A DNA stretch of 64,000 nt from Komagataeibacter xylinus (GTDB lineage Bacteria > Pseudomonadota > Alphaproteobacteria > Acetobacterales > Acetobacteraceae): contig NZ_JARWSK010000007.1 in the NCBI RefSeq assembly GCF_031081985.1, forward strand, positions 62,001-126,000, given 5' to 3'. Position numbers and translations under genes: made by a program. Below the pieces are notes generated by a model that was not told the origin of the DNA, did no database searches, and saw nothing but the letters and a program-made list of their open reading frames with translations. Numbering within the stretch: position 1 is the stretch's first letter; every line of letters begins with the position of its first letter. Positions 53,284 to 63,194 of the stretch are shown here, piece after piece.

Positions 53284-53685
53284 ATGATGTTGCGCCCAAG
53301 GCAGATCGTGATCTGCACATCGCTTGCCGTTTCCTTCTGGTTGCTGGCGACACTCTATATTCGCTTCATGCCCGTGTTTGTGACTGATCCCCTGCGTGGG
53401 GATATCGGGTTCATTACCAGCATTCCGGTCTGCTGGCTCTGTATCTGGCTGACCGTCCGCCTCGCCAGGCTCGCGCCGCAGCAGATCGTTGCGGGCTGCC
53501 TGCTCGTACTGGCCGATGCCATGCTGATTGATGGCATCGCACTACGCTGGTTTCATGCAGTCTATACAACCGATGAACGGACTGCACGTCTTGGCGCGGC
53601 ATGGCTGCTGTGGGGATATGGGGTCAGTGCATGGGTTGCCCTTTTTGTGGCAAACCGCAGGGTGGGCCTGCATCAGGCCAGATGA
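53284..53685 (+). CDS. Four-helix membrane protein under TetR control
   Basis: 133 residues from ATG 53284 (AAGGA 7 bp upstream). About four hydrophobic helices: IVICTSLAVSFWLLATLYI, ITSIPVCWLCIWLTVRL, IVAGCLLVLADAMLIDGIAL and AAWLLWGYGVSAWVALFV. The layout resembles DUF5367-type small membrane proteins, but I am unsure of the family. Divergent from tetR with shared operators, so it is the obvious regulated target, perhaps for a membrane-active compound. Confidence 0.75.
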   Translation: MMLRPRQIVICTSLAVSFWLLATLYIRFMPVFVTDPLRGDIGFITSIPVCWLCIWLTVRLARLAPQQIVAGCLLVLADAMLIDGIALRWFHAVYTTDERTARLGAAWLLWGYGVSAWVALFVANRRVGLHQAR

Positions 53686-53770
53686 CAGCCAATTGCGGAC
53701 GCACAAAGTTGCATCCACTCTGCATATGCAGTTGGTTATCAGCTTACTATGATAAATTTATTGGATTGAA

Positions 53771-53846
53771 TGGTGCCCAAGACCGGGATCGAACCAGTGA
53801 CACTGCGATTTTCAGTCGCATGCTCTACCAACTGAGCTACTTGGGC
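53771..53846 (-). tRNA. tRNA-Phe (anticodon GAA)
   Basis: 76-nt cloverleaf on the minus strand: acceptor GCCCAAG/CTTGGGC, D arm GCTCAGTTGGTAGAGC, anticodon stem TGCGA-loop CTGAAAA-TCGCA (GAA), T arm CTGG-TTCGATC-CCGG, CCA encoded. Confidence 0.95.
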
Positions 53847-53905
53847 ACCGGGCCGTTAGTCCGGCTAGGTCATGGGGCTGGGCCGTCATGACGTTGGACA
53901 AGCGT

Positions 53906-54118
53906 TTACTCCACCTCATCATCGGGATCAACCCGTCTTGTGTATTTTTCATCCATTTCGGAGGGAATTTCAGTCGAGGGCACGCGATACTGCCCGGAGA
54001 ACCAGCGGCCAAGGTCCACATCCGCGCAACGCCGGGAACAGAACGGCCGGTAGCGCGGGCTGGCAGGCTGGCCACAGATGGGGCAGGGGGTGGCTTTGGG
54101 CGGCTGCTGCGTGGTCAT
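53906..54118 (-). CDS. yacG: DNA gyrase inhibitor / zinc-binding protein YacG
   Basis: 70 residues. Zinc site CPICG ... [22 protein letters not shown], the YacG signature with four Cys. E. coli YacG binds GyrB and blocks its DNA binding. The acidic tail ends DPDDEVE. Its ATG overlaps the rng stop (ATGA), the last gene of the minus-strand order infA-maf-rng-yacG, which is conserved in alphaproteobacteria. Confidence 0.93.
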   Translation of the reverse strand: MTTQQPPKATPCPICGQPASPRYRPFCSRRCADVDLGRWFSGQYRVPSTEIPSEMDEKYTRRVDPDDEVE

Positions 54119-55233
54119 GGTTCAAATCTCCAGCCATGGGCGGGCAGGGCCGTATCGGCAACGGGCGCAAGCACGCGCCCGGTCAGGCGCATGAAATCCT
54201 CCGCCCAGGCCGGATGGTCCTGCATCATCTGCATGATAGCATGGCCGCAGGCCAGCCGCACGGGCTGCCCGTTGGGCGGCATGCCGCGATAGGCCTGCAT
54301 CTGCCCGCGCAGGGCATGCAGCATGCGGCCCTCGCGCGAATGAAACAGTTCATGCAGCGGCGGGTGCACGCGCGGGCGCACGATCTCGGCCAGGCCCAGC
54401 GCCGTAAAGCCCAGAAAGCGCGGGCGCAGCGGGTCATCGCGCAGCACGGTCTCGATCGTATCGCCCAGCGCGCGGCGCTTGCGGATGGCAAGCCCCGCCA
54501 CGTCAACCACGATCGCGCCCGACAGGTTGCGCAGCCGCAACTGGCGCATCAGGTCGGGCAGGGCATCGCGGTTGGCGGCAAACTGCGCGGTCTGCTTGGG
54601 GCGGCGGTCCATGCTGGTGGCAGTGCCGCCATCCATGTCGATCGCAACCAGGGCCGGGGTGGGCGTAATGCTGGCCGACATGCCGCCGGGCAGGGGCACG
54701 GCGGCTTCCTCCAGCGCATCGGCTTGGGCGCGCAGGTCGCTGTCAAAGGCGGAACTGGCGCGTGACAGGCGCGGGTGCAGGCTGGCAGGCAAAAGCGTGG
54801 CAATGGCCGCGTCATCAATGACGATGGGCGCATCGGGGTAGCGCGCGGCCAGCCGCTCCAGCGGGGTGGGGCCACGCCGCAGCAGCCGGGGGTCGGCACC
54901 GCCGGGCAGGTCGGGGGGCAGGTTGCGCGCGCCAAGCCGCACGCCCTTGCCGCCCTGTGCGCTGCGGGTGATGGTCACAAGCACCGTCTGCCCCTGCGTC
55001 AACGGGCCAAGCCCTTCCGAATCGGGCAGAAAGCCCGCCTGCTCCTGCCCCGGCAGGGTCACGAACGTGCCACCAAGCGCGGGCGCATGCGCGCTGACGC
55101 GGGCGCGGTAAATATCGCCCACGCCATCGGGCATGTCAGGCCGCCACAGGGCGAATTCCTGCATCAGCCCATCTAGGGTTACGGCAATGCGGATTTCACC
55201 GGGGCTGCTGCTGGCGCAGATGCGCGCGCTCAC
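54115..55233 (-). CDS. rng: Ribonuclease E/G family protein, short form
   Basis: 372 residues from GTG 55233, which overlaps the maf stop (GTGA). S1-like start ([18 protein letters not shown]), then the RNase E/G catalytic core with two metal-binding Asp segments, [14 protein letters not shown] and [11 protein letters not shown]. It is shorter than E. coli RNase G (489), lacking the C-terminal part; similar short forms occur next to maf in alphaproteobacteria. Endoribonuclease in rRNA/mRNA processing by family; activity of this form is unproven. Confidence 0.85.
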   Translation of the reverse strand: MSARICASSSPGEIRIAVTLDGLMQEFALWRPDMPDGVGDIYRARVSAHAPALGGTFVTLPGQEQAGFLPDSEGLGPLTQGQTVLVTITRSAQGGKGVRLGARNLPPDLPGGADPRLLRRGPTPLERLAARYPDAPIVIDDAAIATLLPASLHPRLSRASSAFDSDLRAQADALEEAAVPLPGGMSASITPTPALVAIDMDGGTATSMDRRPKQTAQFAANRDALPDLMRQLRLRNLSGAIVVDVAGLAIRKRRALGDTIETVLRDDPLRPRFLGFTALGLAEIVRPRVHPPLHELFHSREGRMLHALRGQMQAYRGMPPNGQPVRLACGHAIMQMMQDHPAWAEDFMRLTGRVLAPVADTALPAHGWRFEP

Positions 55234-55859
55234 GAAAGCCAGCTTCCCTTCTGCCCGCGCAGCAACTGGGCTGTCTCGAACAGGGGCAGGCCCACAATGC
55301 CGGTGTAGCTGCCCGATATGAAGCGCACGAACGCCGCCGCATGGCCCTGTATGGCGTAGCCGCCCGCCTTGCCCTGCCAGTCGCCTGCGGCAATGAGCGC
55401 ATCGATCTGCGCGGGGGTGAGGCGCGAGAACGTGACCGTGCTGGCAACTATGCGGTTGCCCGCACGCCCTGCCGCCCATGCGGCGGTGGGGCGAATGGCG
55501 ATGGCGGTAAAGACGGTATGGCGGCGGCCCGAAAGCCGTTCAAGGCAGGCGCGTGCCGTCTGCTCATCTTCCGCCTTGGGCAGGATGCGGCGGCCAAGGG
55601 CCACGACCGTATCGGCAGCGAGCACGAGGGCCGGGCCTTCGATCTGACCCGCCACATGCGCCGCCTTTTGAGCGGCAAGGCGCTCGGCATAGGGGCGCGG
55701 CAGTTCATCACGGCCGGGCGTTTCATCGATATTGGCAGGAAAGACCTGACCGGGCACAAGCCCGATCTGGCGCAGCAGGTCAAGCCTGCGGGGTGAAGCC
55801 GAGGCAAGGACAAGCCGCACCTCCGCCGCCGCGCCGCCGGGCGCGGTGGTTCCGGTCAT
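55230..55859 (-). CDS. maf: Maf-like nucleoside triphosphate pyrophosphatase
   Basis: 209 residues from ATG 55859. Signature LVLASASPRRLDLLRQIGL, then ANIDETPGRDE, RLAAQKA, LAADTVVALG and the tail Lys/Glu site QGKAGGYAIQGHAAAFV. Hydrolyses dTTP/UTP or modified nucleotides, a housecleaning and division-linked role. 17 bp lie between the infA stop and this start. Confidence 0.93.
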   Translation of the reverse strand: MTGTTAPGGAAAEVRLVLASASPRRLDLLRQIGLVPGQVFPANIDETPGRDELPRPYAERLAAQKAAHVAGQIEGPALVLAADTVVALGRRILPKAEDEQTARACLERLSGRRHTVFTAIAIRPTAAWAAGRAGNRIVASTVTFSRLTPAQIDALIAAGDWQGKAGGYAIQGHAAAFVRFISGSYTGIVGLPLFETAQLLRGQKGSWLS

Positions 55860-55875
55860 GACCGACAAGGGCGGC

Positions 55876-56094
55876 TTACTTGAAGCGGAAGGTGATGCGA
55901 CCCTTTGTCAGGTCATAAGGCGTCATTTCCACATTCACGCGGTCACCGGCGAGCACGCGGATGCGGTTCTTGCGCATCTTGCCGCTGGTATGCGCGAGGA
56001 TGGTGTGCTCGTTGTCCAGTGTAACGCGGAACATGGCATTGGGCAGCAGTTCGGTAACCGTGCCGCTGAATTCGATCATGTCTTCTTTAGACAT
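55876..56094 (-). CDS. infA: Translation initiation factor IF-1
   Basis: 72 residues, the canonical length, from ATG 56094 (AAGGA 5 bp upstream). Single S1/OB fold: [63 protein letters not shown]. The in-frame upstream ATG (56106) precedes the ribosome site and is not used. Binds the 30S A site. Confidence 0.97.
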   Translation of the reverse strand: MSKEDMIEFSGTVTELLPNAMFRVTLDNEHTILAHTSGKMRKNRIRVLAGDRVNVEMTPYDLTKGRITFRFK

Positions 56095-56191
56095 CGTGTC
56101 CTTCAATCATCAAAAGTGCCGTCCTGCCGCGGGCCCGCGGCGCAGTACGGTTGGTTTATGTGGGGAGACTCGCCGCCGGGGTCAAGTTCCG

Positions 56192-57496
56192 TTATGGCGC
56201 GCCGTCAAGCTTTGCCAGCCGTACGGCCACACTCAGGGCATGGGCATCAAGCCCTTCGGCCTCGGCAAGGCTTACGGCGGCAGGCCCGATCTTACGCAGC
56301 GAATCGGCCTGCGCCTCGATGAACGTGGTGCGCTTGATGAAGTCGAACACCGAAAGCCCCGATGAGAACCGTGCCGTGCGGCTGGTGGGCAGCACATGGT
56401 TCGGCCCGCCCACGTAATCACCGATCGCCTCGGGGCAGTAGCGCCCCACGAAGATCGCGCCTGCATGCCGCACCCGGTCAAAAACCGGCTGCGGATTGTC
56501 GATCATGAGTTCCAGATGCTCCGGCGCGATCTCGTTTACAAGGTCAGCCGCTTCATCAAGGTCGCGCACGGTAATGATCGCGCCATGCGCATCCCAGCTT
56601 GTGCGGGCGATCTCGGCGCGTGGCAGGGTCTCGAGTTCCTTGGCCACCGCCTGTTCCACCTGCGCCGCCATGCCCGCATCGGGCGTGATCAGGATGGACT
56701 GGGCCATGGGGTCGTGCTCGGCCTGGGCCAGCAGGTCAAGGGCGATGGCGCGGGGGTCGTTGTTGCCATCGGCAATCACCACCACTTCCGACGGGCCTGC
56801 AATGCTGTCGATGCCCACCGTGCCGAACACCTGCCGCTTGGCTTCGGCCACATAGGCGTTGCCCGGCCCCACCACGCGGTCAACCGGGGCGATGGTGGCA
56901 GTGCCGTAAGCCATGGCGCCAACGGCCTGCGCCCCGCCCACGCGGTAGATCTCGGTCACGCCAGCGCGGCGGGCGGCGGCGAGCACGAGCGGGTTGAGCA
57001 CGCCATCGGGCGTGGGCACGCACATGGCAATGCGCCCGACACCCGCCACATGGGCGGGGATGGCGTTCATCAGCACGGAGGAGGGGTAGGCTGCCTTGCC
57101 GCCGGGCACGTAAAGCCCCACCGAGTCCAGCGCCGTCCAGCGCATGCCCAGCGTCACGCCTGCGCCGTCGACATATTTCATGTCGGTGGGCATCTGCGCC
57201 TTGTGGAAGGATTCGATGCGGGTGGCCGCGACTTCCAGCGCCTCAAGCAGTTCAGGGGATACGTCGGCGCAGGCGGCCTCGACTTCTGCGGGAGTGATGC
57301 GCAGGGTGGCGGGGGTGACGTTGGTGCGGTCAAATCTGTTGGTGAATTCGCACAGCGCTTCGTCCCCGCGCTTGCGCACGGCGGCGAGGATCTCGGTCAC
57401 GGGGCCATCGACGCGGGCGGTGTCGCTATCGCGGTCGGCCAGCAGGCGTTTGAACTCGGTGCGGAAATCCGCCTGGGTGCTTGTCAGGCGCTTCAT
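56192..57496 (-). CDS. hisD: Histidinol dehydrogenase
   Basis: NAD-dependent, two-step oxidation of histidinol to histidine. 434 residues. GLYVPGGKAAYPSSVLMNAIPA, GGAQAVGAMAYGT, GPGNAYVAEAKRQVFG, the GPSEVVVIAD block, and zinc/catalytic residues in QAEHDPMAQS, EIAPEHLEL and GDYVGGPNHVLPT. ATG 57496 overlaps the hisG stop (ATGA). A CCGCGGGCCCGCGG palindrome (56127-56140) lies between its end and infA. Confidence 0.96.
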   Translation of the reverse strand: MKRLTSTQADFRTEFKRLLADRDSDTARVDGPVTEILAAVRKRGDEALCEFTNRFDRTNVTPATLRITPAEVEAACADVSPELLEALEVAATRIESFHKAQMPTDMKYVDGAGVTLGMRWTALDSVGLYVPGGKAAYPSSVLMNAIPAHVAGVGRIAMCVPTPDGVLNPLVLAAARRAGVTEIYRVGGAQAVGAMAYGTATIAPVDRVVGPGNAYVAEAKRQVFGTVGIDSIAGPSEVVVIADGNNDPRAIALDLLAQAEHDPMAQSILITPDAGMAAQVEQAVAKELETLPRAEIARTSWDAHGAIITVRDLDEAADLVNEIAPEHLELMIDNPQPVFDRVRHAGAIFVGRYCPEAIGDYVGGPNHVLPTSRTARFSSGLSVFDFIKRTTFIEAQADSLRKIGPAAVSLAEAEGLDAHALSVAVRLAKLDGAP

Positions 57497-58200
57497 GCCT
57501 TGTGCTCCTTGGCCAGAGCCGCGCGGAAACGGTTGATGATCGCGGTAATGCGCTCGGGCTGGGTTTTCAGCGCCGTGCGGTTCACGATCAGGCGGCTGGT
57601 GATGTGGGCGATGGTCTGGGTTTCCTCCAGCCCGTTGGCGCGCAGCGTGGAGCCGGTATCAACCAGATCAACGATCAGGTGCGAAAGGTCGAGCACCGGG
57701 GCCAGTTCCATCGCGCCATGCAGGTGCACGATGGAGGCATTGATGCCGCGTGCCGCGAAATGCCGCCGCGTGAGCGAGGGATACTTGGTCGCCACCCGCA
57801 CCTGCGAGAGGCGGTTGGGGTTATCTTCCTGCCCGCTGCGATCGCGGGGCCGGGCGATGGAAATACGGCACCCACCAATGCCCAGGTCAAGCGGGGCATA
57901 GATTTCGGGGTAGTCGAACTCCATCAGCACATCGGCGCCGCAGATACCGATCTGCGCGCCGCCAAAGGCCACGAAGGTCGCCACATCGAACGAGCGCACG
58001 CGCACCACGTCAATGCCGGGGTCGTTGGTCTCGAAACGCAGCAGGCGGCTCTTGTCGTCGTTGAAGTCCGGGCCGGGCACGATGCCCGCCAAATGCAGAA
58101 GCGGCGCCGCGGCTTTGAGGATACGGCCCTTGGGCAGGGCGAGTACCAGCGGGCTATCCGTTTCCGGAATGGCGGTCTGGGCCGGTGACAGGACGGTCAA
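57493..58200 (-). CDS. hisG: ATP phosphoribosyltransferase, short form
   Basis: First step of histidine synthesis. 235 residues from TTG 58200, chosen because GGAG lies 6 bp upstream; a GTG at 58272 is the alternative. LVLALPKGRILKAAAPLL, ICGADVLMEFDYPEIY, DLSHLIVDLVDTGSTLRANGL (PRPP loop). It lacks the C-terminal regulatory domain, so it is the HisG-S form, which needs the HisRS-like partner HisZ; hisZ is not in this window. Confidence 0.93.
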   Translation of the reverse strand: MTVLSPAQTAIPETDSPLVLALPKGRILKAAAPLLHLAGIVPGPDFNDDKSRLLRFETNDPGIDVVRVRSFDVATFVAFGGAQIGICGADVLMEFDYPEIYAPLDLGIGGCRISIARPRDRSGQEDNPNRLSQVRVATKYPSLTRRHFAARGINASIVHLHGAMELAPVLDLSHLIVDLVDTGSTLRANGLEETQTIAHITSRLIVNRTALKTQPERITAIINRFRAALAKEHKA

Positions 58201-58317
58201 TGCATTCTCCGCGCGTGAAGGCAGGCCCGCCGCAATCGCGGGCGGGCTGTAAGTGACATGCGCGCATACCACATTCCGCCATCATGCAGGAAGCGCCCTT
58301 TTGTCAGGGCAGCAGCC

Positions 58318-59580
58318 TCAGCCTGAAACGCGCTCGATATGGGCGCCCACCTGTGCCAGCTTGCGCTCGACCGCCTCATAGCCACGGTCAAGGTGATAGA
58401 CCCGGCTCAGGATCGTCTCGCCATGGGCGGCAAGCCCGGCCAGGATGAGCGAGAACGAGGCCCGCAGGTCGGTCGCCATGACCGGCGCGCCCGAGAGCGA
58501 ATGCACGCCGCGGATGATGGCCGATGAGCCATGCACGTTGATGCGCGCGCCCATGCGGTTGAGTTCGGGCACATGCATGAAGCGGTTCTCGAAAATGGTT
58601 TCGGTCACCATCGACGCGCCTTCCGCCACCGAGAGCAGGGCCATGAACTGCGCCTGCATGTCGGTGGGGAAGCCGGGATAGGGCTCGGTCATGATATCGA
58701 CCCCGCGCAGCGCGCCGGTGCGCTGCACGCGCACGGCACCCTCCTCCTGCACCATTTCCACGCCCGCTTCCTCCAGCGCGCGCACCACGGCGCCGAGATG
58801 CTCGACCTGACCGCCCACAAGGCGCAGCTCGCCCCCCGTAATGGCGGCGGCACAGGCATAGGTGCCGCATTCGATGCGGTCGGGCATGACGCGGTAGCGC
58901 GCGCCGTGCAGTCCCTCGACCCCGTCAATGACCAGCTTGCCGGTGCCGACGCCGCTGATGCGCGCGCCCATGGCGTTGAGGCAGCCCACCAGGTCACCAA
59001 TTTCAGGCTCGCGCGCGGCATTGATAATCTCGGTGCGGCCCTTGGCCAGCGAGGCCGCCATGAGCAGGTTCTCTGTCGCCCCCACCGAGGCGAAAGGCAG
59101 GATGACCCGCTCGCCCTTCAGCCCGTTGGGCGCCTCGGCATGGATGTAGCCGTTCTCGAGCGTGATCTTCGCTCCCAGCGTTTCCAGCGCCTTGAGGTGC
59201 AGGTCAACGGGGCGGGTGCCGATGGCGCAGCCGCCGGGCAGCGACACGCGCGCCTCGCCACAGCGGGCCAGCAGCGGGCCGAGCACCAGAATCGAGGCGC
59301 GCATCATGGAGACGATGTCGTACGGCGCTTCCGTATTGGTGATCTCGCCGCCTACCGAAAGCGTGCCGCCGTCACCGCTCACGTCTTCCACGCTCAGCCC
59401 GTGCTGCGCGAGCAGGCGGCGCATGGTGCGGATATCGGCAATGCGGGGCACGTTTTCGAGCACCAGCTTCTCGGGCGTGAGCAGGCCGGCCACCAGCAGC
59501 TTGAGGGCGGAGTTCTTGGCCCCGCCAATAACGATGTCGCCACGCAGCGGGTGGCCGCCGTGGATGATGAAACGGTCCAT
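58318..59580 (-). CDS. murA: UDP-N-acetylglucosamine 1-carboxyvinyltransferase
   Basis: First committed step of peptidoglycan synthesis: PEP enolpyruvyl transfer to UDP-GlcNAc. 420 residues. [47 protein letters not shown] with the catalytic and fosfomycin-target Cys at ~118, and [11 protein letters not shown]. Start ATG 59580. It lies 17 bp downstream of dcd on the same strand and 117 bp upstream of hisG. Confidence 0.97.
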   Translation of the reverse strand: MDRFIIHGGHPLRGDIVIGGAKNSALKLLVAGLLTPEKLVLENVPRIADIRTMRRLLAQHGLSVEDVSGDGGTLSVGGEITNTEAPYDIVSMMRASILVLGPLLARCGEARVSLPGGCAIGTRPVDLHLKALETLGAKITLENGYIHAEAPNGLKGERVILPFASVGATENLLMAASLAKGRTEIINAAREPEIGDLVGCLNAMGARISGVGTGKLVIDGVEGLHGARYRVMPDRIECGTYACAAAITGGELRLVGGQVEHLGAVVRALEEAGVEMVQEEGAVRVQRTGALRGVDIMTEPYPGFPTDMQAQFMALLSVAEGASMVTETIFENRFMHVPELNRMGARINVHGSSAIIRGVHSLSGAPVMATDLRASFSLILAGLAAHGETILSRVYHLDRGYEAVERKLAQVGAHIERVSG

Positions 59581-59597
59581 AGGCTTGCAGTCCCTGC

Positions 59598-60152
59598 TTA
59601 CATGCGCGGTGGGGCGACGCCGACCTGCCCCATGTATTTGCCCTTGCGGTCGGCGTAGCTGACCTCGCACGGCGAGGCCCCCTGAAAGAACAGAAACTGG
59701 CAGATGCCCTCATTGGCATAGATGCGCGCGGGCAGCGGCGTGGTGTTGCTGATCTCGATCGTGACCTGGCCCTCCCATTCCGGCTCCAGCGGCGTCACGT
59801 TCACAATGATGCCGCAGCGCGCATAGGTGGACTTGCCAAGGCACACCACCAGCGTGTCGCGCGGGATGCGGAAATACTCGACCGTATGCGCCAGCACGAA
59901 GCTGTGCGGCGGGATGGTGCAGCAGTCGCCATGGCGGGTGACGAAGCTGTTCTCGGCAAAGTTCTTGGGGTCGACCACCGCGTTGTCCACGTCGGTGAAA
60001 ATCTTGAATTCGTTGGCGATGCGCGCATCGTAGCCATAGGAGGACAGGCCGAAGGAAATCACGCCTTCACGGCTCTGTTTTTCCACGAACGGCTCGATCA
60101 TGCCGTGTTCCGTGGCCATGCGGCGAATCCACGTATCAGGCATTATGGGCAT
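59598..60152 (-). CDS. dcd: dCTP deaminase
   Basis: Deaminates dCTP to dUTP for thymidylate synthesis. 184 residues, the normal size, from ATG 60152 (GGAGG ~10 bp upstream). [58 protein letters not shown] (catalytic Glu region) and [21 protein letters not shown] are diagnostic. Confidence 0.95.
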   Translation of the reverse strand: MPIMPDTWIRRMATEHGMIEPFVEKQSREGVISFGLSSYGYDARIANEFKIFTDVDNAVVDPKNFAENSFVTRHGDCCTIPPHSFVLAHTVEYFRIPRDTLVVCLGKSTYARCGIIVNVTPLEPEWEGQVTIEISNTTPLPARIYANEGICQFLFFQGASPCEVSYADRKGKYMGQVGVAPPRM

Positions 60153-60246
60153 GGTGTCCGTTCCTCCGGCATGGATTGCGCGCAGGGCGTGCCCCGCAGC
60201 TTGCGCGACCACTAACGAAGTGATCGGCCAACCGCAACCGGCAAAA

Positions 60247-60426
60247 TCACGCTTCGTTGCCGGATGTGTCCTGCGGTGCGGCCTCGGGTGGCGCGGTGCG
60301 CGCACGGCTCTGCTGCTTGCGCCGCCGCAGGTTGGCGCGCAGGGCTTCGGCCTCACGCTCGAGGCGGGCAAGGCGGGCGGCTTCGGCCCTGTCGGTCAGG
60401 CGGGGGGTGTCAGGCCGGTCGGTCAT
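60247..60426 (-). CDS. Small basic helical protein
   Basis: 59 residues from ATG 60426: [19 protein letters not shown], a charged helix rich in Arg/Glu/Ala ([19 protein letters not shown]), then a disordered Pro/Ala/Ser tail. Similar short Arg-rich coiled-coil-like proteins accompany murA/dcd in related genomes, as I recall. Function unknown. Start uncertain (60450 possible). Confidence 0.6.
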   Translation of the reverse strand: MTDRPDTPRLTDRAEAARLARLEREAEALRANLRRRKQQSRARTAPPEAAPQDTSGNEA

Positions 60427-60487
60427 GGCGGTGTTTCGTTCAAAGGGCATGGCCAGCCACGCCATCGGGGCGTGGCTGGCGCAGCAC

Positions 60488-61630
60488 TCAGGCCGTGGTT
60501 TCGGGTTCGGTGGGGCAGGAAGCGGGTGCTGCGGCCGCTTCCGCCTGCGGTGCCGCATCCTGCGGAATGCCGCAGCGCGTGAGCAGCTCGCGCAGCGCCT
60601 TCACCACGGGGAAGATCTCGACATTGCGGTCGTGGCCAACCTCGTTCCACGCTGCCTGCTCGAGTTCCACGATTTCCTTGTCTTCAAGGAAGATGCGGTT
60701 GGTGAACCAGCCCAGCGCGGGCCAGATCAGGTCGATCAGCAGCGGAGTCTGCGGGCGCAGGATGGACAGCAGCCCGAAGGACTGCGTGATGCGCTCGTCC
60801 TTGTCCACCGGCACGTAGGCCGTCCACAGATCCATGATCAGGTCACCATCCTTGTCGGTGATGCGCAGGGTCTGGTACGGGTATTCGGTGCGGATGGTCA
60901 CGACTTCCTCGACGGGCTGCTCGCGGCCGTTGAGGTCCTTGTGCTTGCCAAAGATCAGGCGCTCGGCCAGGGGCTGCTGGCCTGCGCAGCGCATGAAGCT
61001 GTAGCGGGCCTCGATGAAGTCCTCGCCCTTGTCCTGGCCAAGGAAGCGCGCCTTGATCTGGCCCATCTGGCGGCGGTGCAGGAACTGATGGTTCATGTCC
61101 ATCAGGTTCTCGTGCATGAAGGTGTAGTGGCAGTTCACGCGCGGGCTGAAATGCTTGGTCTTGTATTTGGGGTTGTCGGTCTGCGCGAGTTTGGGGAAGG
61201 GGGTGCTGTCCGCCTTGGATGCATCGCCGGGGAAGACAAAGATCAGCCCGCCTGCCTCACGCACGGGGAAGGTGCGCACGCCGTTGGGCATCTTGCCCTT
61301 GCCCAGATAGGGCACATCGATGCAGCGGCCCGAGCGGCCAAACGCCCAGCCATGATAGCAGCAGCGCACGGTCTGGCCATTGACGGTGCCCTTGCTCAGC
61401 GGCACCTGGCGGTGGGGGCAGCGGTCGAACAGGGCGAAGACGCTACCTTCCTCGGGGCGGACGAGCACCATGGGAATGCCCGCAAAGCTGACGGCCAGCG
61501 TCTTGTTGCGGCGCAGGTCGGCCGACCACGCGACCGGATACCAGAAATCCGGGTTGGAATTGACCCGCCGCAGGTCGGGCGTGGCTGCCGTGGTGGCGGT
61601 GTCTGTCTGGACGGGGGAAATCTGGTTCAT
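60488..61630 (-). CDS. Rieske non-heme iron oxygenase, alpha-subunit-like
   Basis: About 380 residues. N-terminal Rieske centre: FDRCPHRQVPLSKG and VRCCYHGWAFGRSGRC supply two Cys and two His for a 2Fe-2S cluster. The catalytic domain shows ENLMDMNHQFLHRRQMG, with the Asn/Asp and His ligands of mononuclear iron. A hydrophobic LLIDLIWPALGWF stretch near the C-terminus suggests membrane association. Resembles single-component, lipid-type Rieske oxygenases. No ferredoxin or reductase gene is adjacent. Substrate unknown. Confidence 0.85.
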   Translation of the reverse strand: MNQISPVQTDTATTAATPDLRRVNSNPDFWYPVAWSADLRRNKTLAVSFAGIPMVLVRPEEGSVFALFDRCPHRQVPLSKGTVNGQTVRCCYHGWAFGRSGRCIDVPYLGKGKMPNGVRTFPVREAGGLIFVFPGDASKADSTPFPKLAQTDNPKYKTKHFSPRVNCHYTFMHENLMDMNHQFLHRRQMGQIKARFLGQDKGEDFIEARYSFMRCAGQQPLAERLIFGKHKDLNGREQPVEEVVTIRTEYPYQTLRITDKDGDLIMDLWTAYVPVDKDERITQSFGLLSILRPQTPLLIDLIWPALGWFTNRIFLEDKEIVELEQAAWNEVGHDRNVEIFPVVKALRELLTRCGIPQDAAPQAEAAAAPASCPTEPETTA

Positions 61631-61861
61631 GTGGTGCAGTCCCGAAGTGTTCACGTTAAACGGCGGTCAGCGGGCATCCCCGTCCGCCAGGAATCAGAAT
61701 GTGCATGGGTGAAGAATTTCAGCCGGGTTGTCGACTGTAAAACCGCCCCTTGCATATGGCCCATGCTCCGGGCTGGATGCTCAGCCATGGTTTTGGGGCG
61801 GCCATGAGGCAGATCAAGGTATTGTTGCGCCGCATATGACATAATTGCGGCGCGCCATCCT

Positions 61862-63097
61862 TCAGCCTGCCTCGGTCAGGGCGCCCTCATCCCATTCCGG
61901 GCTGCCCATCATGGTGGCGTGATAGAACGTATCCGCCAGCCGGGTGTGCAGGAGTTCATCATAAACGCACAGGGTCGCATATTGCATGGCCCCGGTGGAA
62001 TAATGCAGCAGCACATTTTCGCGCGCGTGCACGGCAAGCTCGGCGCGTTCCTGAGCCGACAGCCCGGCCACGTGGTGGATGCATGCGGCGAGCGCCTGCG
62101 CGTCATCGGGGGGGAAGGCAAAGCCGGTCACGCCATTCTCCACCGTTTCCAGTGCGGCGCCATGGGCGGCCACGATCACGGGGCGGCCCATGGCCTGCGC
62201 CTCCACCACCACGCGGCCAAACGGCTCGGGCCTGCGTGAGGGCACCACGATCATGTCGGCCAGCATCATGGCGGCGGGCATGTCGGCACAGTGGCCTGCA
62301 AAGCGCAGGTTGGCCGCAATGCCGCTGCGCTCGGCCTGCGCCACGAGCGCGCGGCCTTCCTTCGCGTTGGCCTCGCCCACGAAAATGCACACCCAGTCCT
62401 GGCTGAAGCCTTCCGTGCGGGCAAGATGGGCCAGCGCCTCGATCAGCACGGCGTGGCCTTTCCACCCGGTCACGCGCGCGGGCAGCATGATGACCGTGGC
62501 GTCATCGGGGATCTGCCACAGCCCCATAAGCTTCTGCACCCGGTTGCCGCGCACGTTGTGCGGGTCGAAGCGCAGCATGTCCGCCCCGCGCGGGATCAGG
62601 CGCAGGCGGTCGTCGCCCACCTTGTATTCATCGCGCAGGCGGGTGGCGATGTACTGGCTGATGGCAATGACCCGCGCGCCCGAGGCCAGCACGCTGTTAT
62701 AGCGCTTCTTGCCCGGCAGGTTGGCCGCATGCACCCCATGCCACGTGGTGACCAGCGGCACGCCCGCCCTGCGGCAGGCAAGCGACGCCGCCCAGGCGGG
62801 CGCGCGTGAGCGGGCATGCACCAGGTTGACGCCGTGCTCGGCCATGACATGGCGCAGCCTGCTGGCGTTGCGCATGATGGAGAAGGGGTTCTTGGCCCCG
62901 AGTTCGAGTGCGATGGGGGTTGCGCCAATATATTTCAGGCGTGGCACGAGGCGCCCGCCCGCACTGGCCACCAGCGCCGTGCCGCCAGCTTGTACGATGG
63001 CCTGCGCCATTTCCAGCGTGCCATGTTCTATCCCGCCGGATTCGAGTGCTGGCAGCACCTGCAGGATGACGGGTCGGTCAGTAACGGTTTGCATCAC
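61862..63097 (-). CDS. GT4-family glycosyltransferase
   Basis: 411 residues, GT-B fold. N-terminal VLQVLPALESGGIEHGTLEMA with the acceptor loop GGIE, THVHARSR-like VHARSRAPAW, TTWHGVHA and ISQYIATRL. C-terminal donor domain: LPARVTGWKGHAVLIEAL, GEANAKEGR, and the EX7E motif PSRRPEPFGRVVVEAQAMGRPVI. Retaining enzyme, probably in LPS core or exopolysaccharide assembly; the conserved first loop fits LPS-type transferases. The sugar is unknown. Confidence 0.9.
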   Translation of the reverse strand: MMQTVTDRPVILQVLPALESGGIEHGTLEMAQAIVQAGGTALVASAGGRLVPRLKYIGATPIALELGAKNPFSIMRNASRLRHVMAEHGVNLVHARSRAPAWAASLACRRAGVPLVTTWHGVHAANLPGKKRYNSVLASGARVIAISQYIATRLRDEYKVGDDRLRLIPRGADMLRFDPHNVRGNRVQKLMGLWQIPDDATVIMLPARVTGWKGHAVLIEALAHLARTEGFSQDWVCIFVGEANAKEGRALVAQAERSGIAANLRFAGHCADMPAAMMLADMIVVPSRRPEPFGRVVVEAQAMGRPVIVAAHGAALETVENGVTGFAFPPDDAQALAACIHHVAGLSAQERAELAVHARENVLLHYSTGAMQYATLCVYDELLHTRLADTFYHATMMGSPEWDEGALTEAG

Positions 63098-63194
63098 ATT
63101 TCACCATACCACGAACGCAATGGAACTGCACGGTCTGCGGGTCAATGGGGCTTTGGCCTTGACCTTGGCCGCAGGCAGGCCGACGAATGCGCTA

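Noticed and set aside
56127-56140. Perfect GC palindrome between hisD and infA considered as an operator
   Set aside because: CCGCGGGCCCGCGG is a single hairpin-forming run in GC-rich DNA just after the hisD stop; more likely a weak terminator or chance than a protein site.
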